Source of the DNA: Clostridiaceae bacterium
GTDB lineage: Bacteria > Bacillota > Clostridia > Oscillospirales > QAMX01
Length of the DNA stretch: 18,000 nucleotides
Assembly (NCBI GenBank): GCA_016297585.1
Contig: JAEDGJ010000034.1
Coordinates: forward strand, 1-18,000
Direction of reading: 5' to 3'
The notes under the pieces are model-generated. The model was given only the letters and a program-made list of their open reading frames with translations. It was not told the origin of the DNA and ran no database searches. The position numbers and the translations under genes are program-made. Below are positions 12,565 through 18,000 of the stretch, piece by piece. How positions within the stretch are numbered: position 1 is the first letter of the stretch; every line of letters begins with the position of its first letter.

Positions 12565-13578
12565 ATGCGAAAATACCGTTCCACGCTTCTTCTTGCGCTG
12601 CTCCTGCTTGCCGTTTCGGCACTCTCGCTGTTTGTCGGCGTGATTGCGCTTTCCCCTTCGGAGCTGCTGCGCGGCGGGGAGCAGGCCGAGATCCTGCTGA
12701 TTTCCAGACTGCCGCGTCTGCTTGCCATTCTGTGCACCGGCGCCGGCATGAGCGTTGCCGGGCTGATCATGCAGCAGCTCTGCAGAAACAAGTTCGTATC
12801 CCCCACGACGGGTGCGACCATTTCGTCCGCGCAGTTCGGCATTCTGCTGGCGCTGGTTTATATGCCGCAGTCGACCATCTGGAGCCGCGCCGTCTTTTCT
12901 GCCGTGTGCGCGGTGCTCGGCACCTGGGTTTTCGTCTGCTTTGTCCAGCACATCCCATTCCGGGATCCCGTCATGGTGCCGCTTGTCGGCATCATGTTCG
13001 GCAACGTCATCGGCGGGATAACGAACTACATCGCCTACCGCTATGAGATGACGCAGGCGCTGTCAAGCTGGCTGACCGGCAGCTTTTCCACCGTTCTGCG
13101 CGGCCGCTACGAGATCGTGTGGCTCGCGGTTCCGCTGGTGGTGCTGGCCTTTTTCTTTGCCAATCACTTCAACATCGTGGGCATGGGCAGGGATTTCTCC
13201 AAAAACCTCGGCGTCAACTACAACCTGATCCTGTTTTTGGGGCTGACCATCGCCGCCATGATTACCGCCGGCATCGTTGTGATCGTCGGCAGCGTCTCCT
13301 ATATCGGGCTGATCGTGCCGAATCTTGTCGCGATGTTCAAGGGGGACAAAATCCGGGGCACGCTGGCGGATACCGCCCTTTTCGGCGCGCTGTTTGTGCT
13401 GATCTGCGATCTGCTGGGACGCATCGTCATCAAGCCGTATGAGCTGCCCATCGAGCTGATCATCGGCGTCGTGGGAAGCGCGCTGTTTGTCGGCATGCTG
13501 ATTCACCGCCTCAATCACGGCCAAAAGGCGGTTCGCTTCAGGAAATATCGCAGGCAGACGGGAGGGGAAAGACTGTGA
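12565..13578 (+). CDS. yclN: Siderophore ABC importer permease (FecCD family, YclN/FatD-like)
   Basis: 337 residues with about nine to ten hydrophobic helices spread over the whole length, beginning with LLLALLLLAVSALSLFVGV. Family landmarks are SRLPRLLAILCTGAGMSVAGLIMQQL near residues 47-70, the GxNYN cytoplasmic loop (KNLGVNYNLILF) and SYIGLIVPNLVAM, the coupling segment that contacts the ATPase. Length is normal for FecCD permeases. It pairs with the next gene to form the membrane channel. The start follows AAAGGAG at 6 bases, and its end overlaps the next gene by 4 bases (GTGA). The symbol rests on similarity to the petrobactin/catecholate group and gene order, not on a database search. 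Confidence 0.92.
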   Translation: MRKYRSTLLLALLLLAVSALSLFVGVIALSPSELLRGGEQAEILLISRLPRLLAILCTGAGMSVAGLIMQQLCRNKFVSPTTGATISSAQFGILLALVYMPQSTIWSRAVFSAVCAVLGTWVFVCFVQHIPFRDPVMVPLVGIMFGNVIGGITNYIAYRYEMTQALSSWLTGSFSTVLRGRYEIVWLAVPLVVLAFFFANHFNIVGMGRDFSKNLGVNYNLILFLGLTIAAMITAGIVVIVGSVSYIGLIVPNLVAMFKGDKIRGTLADTALFGALFVLICDLLGRIVIKPYELPIELIIGVVGSALFVGMLIHRLNHGQKAVRFRKYRRQTGGERL

Positions 13579-14564
13579 ACGGAGCGGCACCGAAAAACCG
13601 GACGGCGGGGATGAAAAAGCTCTTCTGGCTGTGTCTCGCGGCTGCGGCTGCCGTTGTGCTCTATATGACGGTGAACGTGCGGTTTGACAATCCGAAGCTT
13701 GCGTCCTACGCGCTGCATCTGCGGTCCGTCAAGGTCATCGTCATGCTTCTGGCGGCGGCCGCCATCGGCGCGGCGTCCATCGTGTTCCAGTCGATCATCA
13801 ACAACACGATCGTAACGCCCTGCCTGCTCGGCATGAATGCCCTGTATACGCTCGTGCATACGGCGGTCGCGTTTTTCCTCGGAACCGGCAGCATCCTCCT
13901 GCGCAGCGGCAACGCTGCCTTTGCAATGGATCTGCTCATCATGAGTGTGACGGCGACCTTCCTGTACGGCTTTATTTTCAAAAAGACAAAATACAACGTG
14001 CTGTACGTTCTGCTGATCGGAACGGTCTTAAGCTCATTCTTTTCCAGCATCCAGAGCACGCTGGTGAGAGTGATGGACCCCAATGAGTATGAGACCCTGC
14101 TCGTCACGCTGGTCGCGAGCTTTTCAAACGTCAACGAGGAGATCATCCTGTTTGCCGCCCTGCTGATGGCGGCGATCGCGTTCGTGCTGCGCCGGGATCT
14201 CGGCGTGCTGGACGTCATCACGCTGGGGCGGGAGCAGGCGATCAATCTCGGCGTGGATTATGACCGTGTGATCCGGCGGCTGCTTCTGGGCGTCGTGCTC
14301 TATATTTCCGTCGCGACGGCGCTCGTGGGTCCGATTTCCTTTCTGGGGCTGATAATCGCGAATCTGTCCCGCCAGCTTTTCCGGACCTACCGGCATACCC
14401 GGCTGATTGCCGGTTCCGTTCTCATCGGCATGGTTCTGCTGGTTGCCGGACAGCTGATTGTGGAGCAGGTGTATACCTATGCCATCCCCATCAGCGTATT
14501 CATCACGGTGGGCGGCGGCGTATATTTTCTGTATCTGCTGCTGATGCAGAGAAAGCGAGGCTGA
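13575..14564 (+). CDS. yclO: Siderophore ABC importer permease, second subunit (YclO/FatC-like)
   Basis: 329 residues from a GTG at 13575 that overlaps the previous stop and follows GGGAGGGG. A basic N-terminal tail precedes about nine hydrophobic segments. Recognisable FecCD features are AAAIGAASIVFQSIINNTIVTPCLLGMNALYTL, of which the VFQ and TPxLLGM parts are typical of this subgroup, REQAINLGVDYD in the cytoplasmic loop, and GPISFLGLIIANLSR, the ATPase-contact helix. It acts as a heterodimer with the preceding permease to move ferri-siderophore across the cytoplasmic membrane. Confidence 0.92.
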   Translation: MNGAAPKNRTAGMKKLFWLCLAAAAAVVLYMTVNVRFDNPKLASYALHLRSVKVIVMLLAAAAIGAASIVFQSIINNTIVTPCLLGMNALYTLVHTAVAFFLGTGSILLRSGNAAFAMDLLIMSVTATFLYGFIFKKTKYNVLYVLLIGTVLSSFFSSIQSTLVRVMDPNEYETLLVTLVASFSNVNEEIILFAALLMAAIAFVLRRDLGVLDVITLGREQAINLGVDYDRVIRRLLLGVVLYISVATALVGPISFLGLIIANLSRQLFRTYRHTRLIAGSVLIGMVLLVAGQLIVEQVYTYAIPISVFITVGGGVYFLYLLLMQRKRG

Positions 14565-14565
14565 A

Positions 14566-15318
14566 ATGTTTACGAAGGATCTGACAAAGCGCTACGACGG
14601 CCGCGCCGTAGTCGACGGCGTCAGCTTTGAAATCCCGAAGGGGAAGGTGCTTTCCCTGATCGGCCCCAACGGCGCGGGAAAATCCACCGTCATGGGCATG
14701 ATCTCCCGGCTGGTCGCCGGAGACGCGGGGCTGGTCGACTTCGACGGCAGGGAGATCCGGAAGTGGAAGAGCCGGGAGCTTTCCCGACGGCTGGCGATCC
14801 TGACGCAGACCAACAACGTCCAGATGAAGCTGACGGTGCGGGAGCTGGTCAGTTTCGGACGCTTTCCCTATTCGGGGAGCCGGCTTACGGCGGAGGACGA
14901 GGCGATTGTCGACCGCTCCATTGCCTATATGGAGCTTGAGGATATGCAGGAGCAGTTCATCGACGAGCTGTCCGGCGGCCAGCGCCAGCGCGCGTACATC
15001 GCCATGGTCATCGCGCAGGACACGGAATATATCCTTCTGGACGAGCCGACAAACAATCTGGATATCTACCATGCCACCAATATGATGCGCATTGTCCGCA
15101 GGCTCTGCGACGAGCTGGGAAAGACGGTGGTGCTCGTGCTGCACGAGATCAATTACGCCGCGTTCTATTCCGATTATATCTGCGCGTTTGTGAACGGGAG
15201 GATCGCGAAATTCGGCACCGTACGGGAGGTGATGACGAAGGAGAACCTGTCGCAGATTTACAGCGTCGATTTTGAAATCATGGAGATTGACGGAAAACCC
15301 CTTTCCATCTATTACTGA
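14566..15318 (+). CDS. yclP: Siderophore ABC importer ATPase (YclP/FepC-like)
   Basis: 250 residues. Walker A GPNGAGKST at 33-41, Q-loop LTQTNN, signature LSGGQRQR near 135, Walker B ILLDEPT near 156-162, D-loop NNLD and the switch His near 193 (VLHEINYA) are all intact. The sequence is characteristic of the FepC/FecE group of iron-complex importers. The ATG is one base after the stop of the second permease with only a modest GCGAGG site, so translation is probably coupled. It drives import by ATP hydrolysis at the inner face of the membrane. Confidence 0.95.
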   Translation: MFTKDLTKRYDGRAVVDGVSFEIPKGKVLSLIGPNGAGKSTVMGMISRLVAGDAGLVDFDGREIRKWKSRELSRRLAILTQTNNVQMKLTVRELVSFGRFPYSGSRLTAEDEAIVDRSIAYMELEDMQEQFIDELSGGQRQRAYIAMVIAQDTEYILLDEPTNNLDIYHATNMMRIVRRLCDELGKTVVLVLHEINYAAFYSDYICAFVNGRIAKFGTVREVMTKENLSQIYSVDFEIMEIDGKPLSIYY

Positions 15319-15334
15319 CAAAGGAGAAACCGAT

Positions 15335-16339
15335 ATGAAAAAGCTTCTGTCCCTCATTCTTGCCGCTGCCCTGGCGCTTGCGCTGACGGCGTGCAGCGGC
15401 GCTTCCCCGAATACGCAGACCTCGCAGAGCGAAACCACCGCCGCGCCGGCGGAAAACGAGCCGTCCGTCATCACGCTTGCCACCTATAACGGCGCCGGAG
15501 AAAAAGTGGAGGCGGATTTTCCCTATAATCCCCGGCGGGTTGCCGTGATGGACTTGGCGGCGCTCGACATTCTGGATAACATCGGCTGCGGAGACCGCAT
15601 CGTAGGCGTTTCCAAGGGCTCCTCCATCGATTATCTGCAGGATTATGTTACCAACGATGCGCTGTTCAATCTCGGGACCATCAAGGAAGCGGATATGGAA
15701 GCGCTGATGGAATGCGAGCCGGAGGTCATCATCATCGGCGGACGGCTTTCGAGCGTGTACGATGAGCTGGCCAAGATCGCGCCGGTGTTTTATCTCAAGA
15801 CGGACACCGCGCTGGGGCTTGTAGAGAGCACCTACAGCAATGCAAAGGAGCTTGCGGCCATGTTCGGCGCCGAAGCGCAGGTGGATGCGCTGCTGAGCGA
15901 ATACGATTCCCGGATGGAGGCGCTGCAGGCCGCGGCAGAGGGCAAAACGGCCATTATCGGCATGGTGAATGCCGGGGGCTTCAGCCTGCTGGGCAACGAC
16001 GGGCGCTGCTCCATCATCGGTGTGGAAATCGGCTTTGAAAACGTCGGGGTGGACAGCGATACGAGCACCTCCACCCATGGCAACGAGGCGTCCTTCGAGT
16101 TTGTACTGGACAAGAATCCGGACTACATCTTCGCAATGGACCGCGACGCCGCAATCGGTACGGAGGGCGCGCAGCTCGCCGCCGAGGTGCTCGACAACGA
16201 GCTGATCGGCAAGACCGAGGCGTCGAAGAACGGCCGTGTGGTCGTACTGGAGCATTCCAATGTCTGGTATACCGCCGAGGGCGGCATTACGGCGCTGGGC
16301 ATCATGCTGTCCGATCTGGAAGGCGCGCTGCTCGGCTAA
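15335..16339 (+). CDS. yclQ: Siderophore-binding lipoprotein (FatB/CeuE/YclQ family)
   Basis: 334 residues from the ATG at 15335, chosen because AAGGAG precedes it and a classic lipoprotein signal follows (KKLLSL, hydrophobic core, LTAC with Cys20). A Thr/Ser/Glu-rich tether follows to about residue 45. The two-lobed helical-backbone binding fold is indicated by RRVAVMDLAALDILDNIG and EALMECEPEVIIIGGR. His248 (STHGNEAS) and Tyr312 (VWYTAEGG) occupy the places of the His and Tyr that coordinate iron in CeuE, as far as I can align from memory. That favours a catecholate siderophore, possibly with open coordination sites. It is anchored outside the membrane and hands its cargo to the two permeases. 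It is the last gene of the operon. Confidence 0.93.
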   Translation: MKKLLSLILAAALALALTACSGASPNTQTSQSETTAAPAENEPSVITLATYNGAGEKVEADFPYNPRRVAVMDLAALDILDNIGCGDRIVGVSKGSSIDYLQDYVTNDALFNLGTIKEADMEALMECEPEVIIIGGRLSSVYDELAKIAPVFYLKTDTALGLVESTYSNAKELAAMFGAEAQVDALLSEYDSRMEALQAAAEGKTAIIGMVNAGGFSLLGNDGRCSIIGVEIGFENVGVDSDTSTSTHGNEASFEFVLDKNPDYIFAMDRDAAIGTEGAQLAAEVLDNELIGKTEASKNGRVVVLEHSNVWYTAEGGITALGIMLSDLEGALLG

Positions 16340-16359
16340 GCCTGCGGCTTGTTTATAAA

Positions 16360-16419
16360 AAACGCTTCCTGTCAGAAGAAATCGGAGACTTATTCTCCGG
16401 TTTTGAACAGGAAGCGTTT
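16360..16419 (+). terminator. Nested hairpin after the importer operon
   Basis: AAACGCTTCCTGT (16360-16372) and ACAGGAAGCGTTT (16407-16419) are exact reverse complements, 13 bp. They enclose a second stem CGGAGA-CTTAT-TCTCCG (16383-16399). The U tract is only three bases, so termination is likely but the form is unusual. Confidence 0.65.
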
Positions 16420-16431
16420 CGCAGTTTATGC

Positions 16432-16472
16432 CCGCCGCACGGCGGCCTTGCGCAAAGCGGGATTTGCGCAAG
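16432..16472. repeat. Two further hairpins in the intergenic region
   Basis: CCGCCG-CA-CGGCGG (16432-16445) is followed directly by CTTGCGCAAA-GCGGGA-TTTGCGCAAG (16447-16472, 10-bp perfect stem). Neither has a T tract. With the nested hairpin before them, about 110 bases of the 258-base gap are self-complementary. No gene is visible here. Confidence 0.6.
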
Positions 16473-16494
16473 ACCTTCTGATAGGTTCCATTCG

Positions 16495-16526
16495 GTAACT
16501 AAGGTGCAAAACAGTACCTACTTTAC
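16495..16526. promoter_or_regulatory. Imperfect inverted repeat at the split-barrel gene promoter
   Basis: GTAACTAAGGTGC (16495-16507) and GTACCTACTTTAC (16514-16526) are inversely related at 9 of 13 positions around AAAACA, and run into the -35 box. HxlR-family sites often contain GTAC-like half-sites, and a HxlR gene lies 1.2 kb away, so it is a candidate binder. Confidence 0.5.
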
Positions 16527-16550
16527 AGGAAAAGCTTTTGGCTGTATGAT
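16522..16550 (+). promoter_or_regulatory. Promoter of the split-barrel gene
   Basis: TTTACA (16522-16527), 17 bp, TATGAT (16545-16550). The -35 overlaps the inverted repeat at 16495-16526, which fits repression. Confidence 0.72.
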
Positions 16551-16597
16551 ATTAAAACAGGATGCGTCAAGCGATCAAACGAACGGAGGTATGCAAT

Positions 16598-16990
16598 ATG
16601 GAAAAGGTATGTGAATTTCTGAAATCGGCCGGGACGTATTATCTGGCGACCGTGGAGGGCGACCAGCCCCGCGTCCGTCCTTTCGGCACCGCCCACATCT
16701 TTGAAGGCAGGCTCTATATCCAGACCGGAAAGTCAAAACCCGTGTCCAGACAGATCGCCGCCAACCCCAAGTGCGAGATCTGCGCGTTCAAGGACGGCGT
16801 ATGGCTGCGCGTGGCCGCCGAACTGGCAGAGGACGACCGCGTGGAGGCGAAGAAGTCCATGCTGGATGATTACCCCAGCCTGCGCGGTATGTACGACGAA
16901 CATGACGACAACACGCAGGTGCTGTATCTGAAGAATGCCGCAGCCACCTTCAGCTCTTTCACCGCCGCGCCCGAAGTCCACAGATTCTAA
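16598..16990 (+). CDS. Pyridoxamine 5'-phosphate oxidase-like split-barrel protein
   Basis: 130 residues from the ATG at 16598, seven bases after GGAGGT. The fold pattern is that of small FMN-binding split barrels: YYLATVEGDQPRVRPFGTAHIFEGRLYIQTGKSKPVSRQIAANP with a later CEICAFKDGVWLRV strand. Members usually bind FMN or a related flavin as dimers and reduce or bind small molecules; this one is too short to be the true PdxH oxidase. It is a single-gene unit with a possible operator at its promoter and a terminator after it. The substrate is unknown. Confidence 0.88.
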   Translation: MEKVCEFLKSAGTYYLATVEGDQPRVRPFGTAHIFEGRLYIQTGKSKPVSRQIAANPKCEICAFKDGVWLRVAAELAEDDRVEAKKSMLDDYPSLRGMYDEHDDNTQVLYLKNAAATFSSFTAAPEVHRF

Positions 16991-16996
16991 AACGTT

Positions 16997-17030
16997 AGTC
17001 CGCTCTGCCGCAGGGCGGACTTATTTATGT
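16997..17030 (+). terminator. Terminator after the split-barrel gene
   Basis: AGTCCGC (16997-17003) pairs with GCGGACT (17015-17021), with an inner CTG/CAG step, followed by TATTTAT. The T tract is short. Confidence 0.75.
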
Positions 17031-17078
17031 GGAAAGGGGTTTTGTACCGTGCCGCAAGACGGGAGTTTCCCCATCTTC

Positions 17079-17107
17079 TTGCCTTTTTTGTCCGAATGTG
17101 CTATCAT
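17079..17107 (+). promoter_or_regulatory. Promoter of the ArsC/Spx-like gene
   Basis: TTGCCT (17079-17084), 17 bp, TATCAT (17102-17107). The leader to 17279 is about 165 bases and shows no gene that I can support. Confidence 0.6.
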
Positions 17108-17278
17108 GAAAGGAGGAAAGGGATGCCGCACGGCAGTCTCGGATGACAGGACGCCCACAGCGCAGCCGCGGCGGGGTCGGCGGCATCGTCCGGGTTTCAT
17201 CGGGACAGAAAAAACCGTTTTGGCGATCCGTGAGGCGCGGTGTGCCGTTGATCAGATTTTTTTAGGAGCGTGACCGAA

Positions 17279-17638
17279 ATGATTACCTTTGTATGCTATC
17301 CCAAATGCACGACCTGTCAGAAAGCGCAGAAGTGGCTGGACGAAAACCGGATTCCCTATGCGCTCCGGGACATCAAAGCCGAGAATCCGACATTTGAGGA
17401 GCTCTCCGCGTGGCATCGGACCAGCGGCCTGCCGCTCCGGAAGTTTTTCAACACCAGCGGGTTGCTCTATAAGTCGCTGGAGCTGAAAAACAAACTGCCC
17501 GATATGAGCGGGGAGGAAATGCTGCAGCTGCTTTCCACCGACGGGATGCTGGTAAAGCGTCCGCTCGTCATCGGAGAGGATTTTGTTCTCGTGGGGTTCA
17601 AAGAGGCAGAGTGGGAGAGCCGCCTGAAGCACGAATAA
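17279..17638 (+). CDS. ArsC/Spx-family thioredoxin-fold protein
   Basis: 119 residues from the ATG at 17279, ten bases after AGGAG; an upstream GTG at 17270 is too close to that site. A CxxC pair (C10 and C13 in YPKCTTCQKA) and the family Arg in KRPLVI (R94) are present, with LRDIKAENPTFEEL and TSGLPLRKFFNTSG between them. This is the pattern of YffB/Spx/MgsR-like small proteins rather than of a proven arsenate reductase; activity as a thiol-disulfide reductase or as an RNA-polymerase-binding stress regulator are both possible. It is a single gene with its own promoter and terminator. Confidence 0.88.
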   Translation: MITFVCYPKCTTCQKAQKWLDENRIPYALRDIKAENPTFEELSAWHRTSGLPLRKFFNTSGLLYKSLELKNKLPDMSGEEMLQLLSTDGMLVKRPLVIGEDFVLVGFKEAEWESRLKHE

Positions 17639-17654
17639 ACGCAGCTTCCTATGA

Positions 17655-17700
17655 GGCCCGAGGGAAATGACTTCGTCCCCCGGGCCGCTATGTTTTGTTT
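17655..17700 (+). terminator. Terminator of the ArsC/Spx-like gene
   Basis: GGCCCGAGGG (17655-17664) pairs with CCCCCGGGCC (17677-17686) with one mismatch, and TGTTTTGTTTTG follows. Confidence 0.85.
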
Positions 17701-17714
17701 TGTGCCGGGGGGCG

Positions 17715-17752
17715 AAAAAATGACCGTTTGGGCTTTCGGGACGGGGAAACGG
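17715..17752 (-). terminator. Terminator of the HxlR gene
   Basis: On the minus strand CCGTTT (complement of 17747-17752) and AAACGG (complement of 17724-17729) form a 6-bp stem, followed closely by six T (complement of 17715-17720). It lies about 10 bases past the HxlR stop codon. Confidence 0.65.
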
Positions 17753-17761
17753 AACCGCCGC

Positions 17762-18000
17762 TTACCCGTTCTTTGCCCGGTAGCCTTCTCCCCAGGCCGA
17801 CATGGCGTCCAGCACCGGTTTCAGGCTGTACCCGGTTTCCGTGAGGGTATACTCCACCCGCGGCGGCACCTCGGCATAGACCTTGCGCGACAGCAGCCCC
17901 TTTTCCTCCATGTCCCGGAGCTGGGCGGTCAGCACCTTCTGGGATACCGTGCCGATGGACTTTTTCAGTTCGCCGAAGCGCTTGGTGCCGTCCATCAGAT
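17762..18000 (-). CDS. HxlR-family transcriptional regulator (N-terminus beyond the window)
   Basis: The last about 78 codons are visible; the start lies beyond the right edge, and the frame is open to base 18000, so the Met at 17993-17995 is internal (preceded by Leu). The segment contains the winged helix and the hallmark of the family: GTKRFGELKKSIGTVSQKVL, LRDMEEKGLLSRKVYAEVPPRVEYTLTETG and a C-terminal DAMSAWGEGY. HxlR proteins are small dimeric regulators of stress or detoxification genes, often responding to electrophiles through an N-terminal Cys that is not visible here. The flavin-type gene at 16598 is a possible target. Confidence 0.93.
   Translation of the reverse strand, partial: LMDGTKRFGELKKSIGTVSQKVLTAQLRDMEEKGLLSRKVYAEVPPRVEYTLTETGYSLKPVLDAMSAWGEGYRAKNG

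Noticed and set aside
15278..16471. A 397-codon minus-strand frame over the siderophore-binding lipoprotein.
   Set aside because: Shadow frame; the + strand has a ribosome binding site, lipoprotein signal and family motifs.
17123..17146. A 7-codon leader-peptide frame after AAGGAGG in front of the ArsC/Spx-like gene.
   Set aside because: The predicted transcript starts near 17114, inside the AGGAGG, so the ribosome binding site would be incomplete in the RNA.
17716..17731. A 16-base sequence identical to 10922-10937 (ending CCGTTTGG), which looked like a third AraC-type site.
   Set aside because: It has no second repeat at 21 bp and no -10 box at the right distance. The CCGTTT is explained as one arm of the HxlR terminator (17715-17752), so the match is probably chance.
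1..18000. CRISPR arrays, tRNA or rRNA genes, insertion sequences, phage genes.
   Set aside because: None seen: no regularly spaced repeats, no cloverleaf-like tRNA sequence, no transposase or integrase motifs in any frame examined.

Overview
The window is about 60% GC, densely coded on both strands, and uses strong AGGAGG-type ribosome binding sites and TTGACA/TATAAT-type promoters. Gene content (several XRE regulators, a MerR regulator, DUF389, DUF2325, a short DtxR-like regulator, YclNOPQ-type import, HxlR) fits a Gram-positive Clostridia genome. My best guess is a GC-rich gut Oscillospiraceae-type organism. That is inference from gene families and base composition, not a database match.

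Layout. 1-187: end of an unrecognised + strand gene and its terminator. 313-3094: an XRE/helical-repeat regulator overlapping a half-size ABC exporter. 3239-3778: GNAT acetyltransferase. 3863-5774: a small XRE protein followed by an AlbA_2/ATPase regulator. 5849-9639, all on the minus strand: a DUF389 membrane protein, a BmrR-like MerR regulator with a textbook 19-bp-spacer promoter, and a two-gene XRE regulator plus alpha/beta hydrolase operon. 9835-16339, + strand: an iron/siderophore locus. 16598-18000: a flavin-type split-barrel protein, an ArsC/Spx-like thioredoxin-fold protein, and a truncated HxlR regulator on the minus strand.

The centre of interest is the iron locus at 9.8-16.3 kb. 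It encodes an AraC-family activator, a DUF2325 protein with an HMA metal-binding protein, a short DtxR-family repressor, and a complete FatB/CeuE/YclQ-type siderophore importer (two permeases, ATPase, lipoprotein). Five palindromes of the form GTTAGC-N4-GCTAAC (one with a single mismatch) sit in front of these four transcription units and were found nowhere else in the window. Two of the promoters (10984 and 12366) lack a -35 box. Each carries instead two direct repeats of TTTGGAG-type sequence with a 21-bp period, the second starting exactly 30 bp before the -10 box. The two regulator genes have normal -35 boxes and a palindrome at or just after the start site. Together this reads as a two-input circuit: the DtxR-like protein senses metal and represses everything including itself, and the AraC-like protein, made only when iron is low, activates import and the DUF2325/HMA pair, presumably when a ferri-siderophore is present. 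No siderophore synthesis genes are visible, so scavenging of foreign siderophores is likely. All regulator-site pairings here are inferred from position and symmetry.
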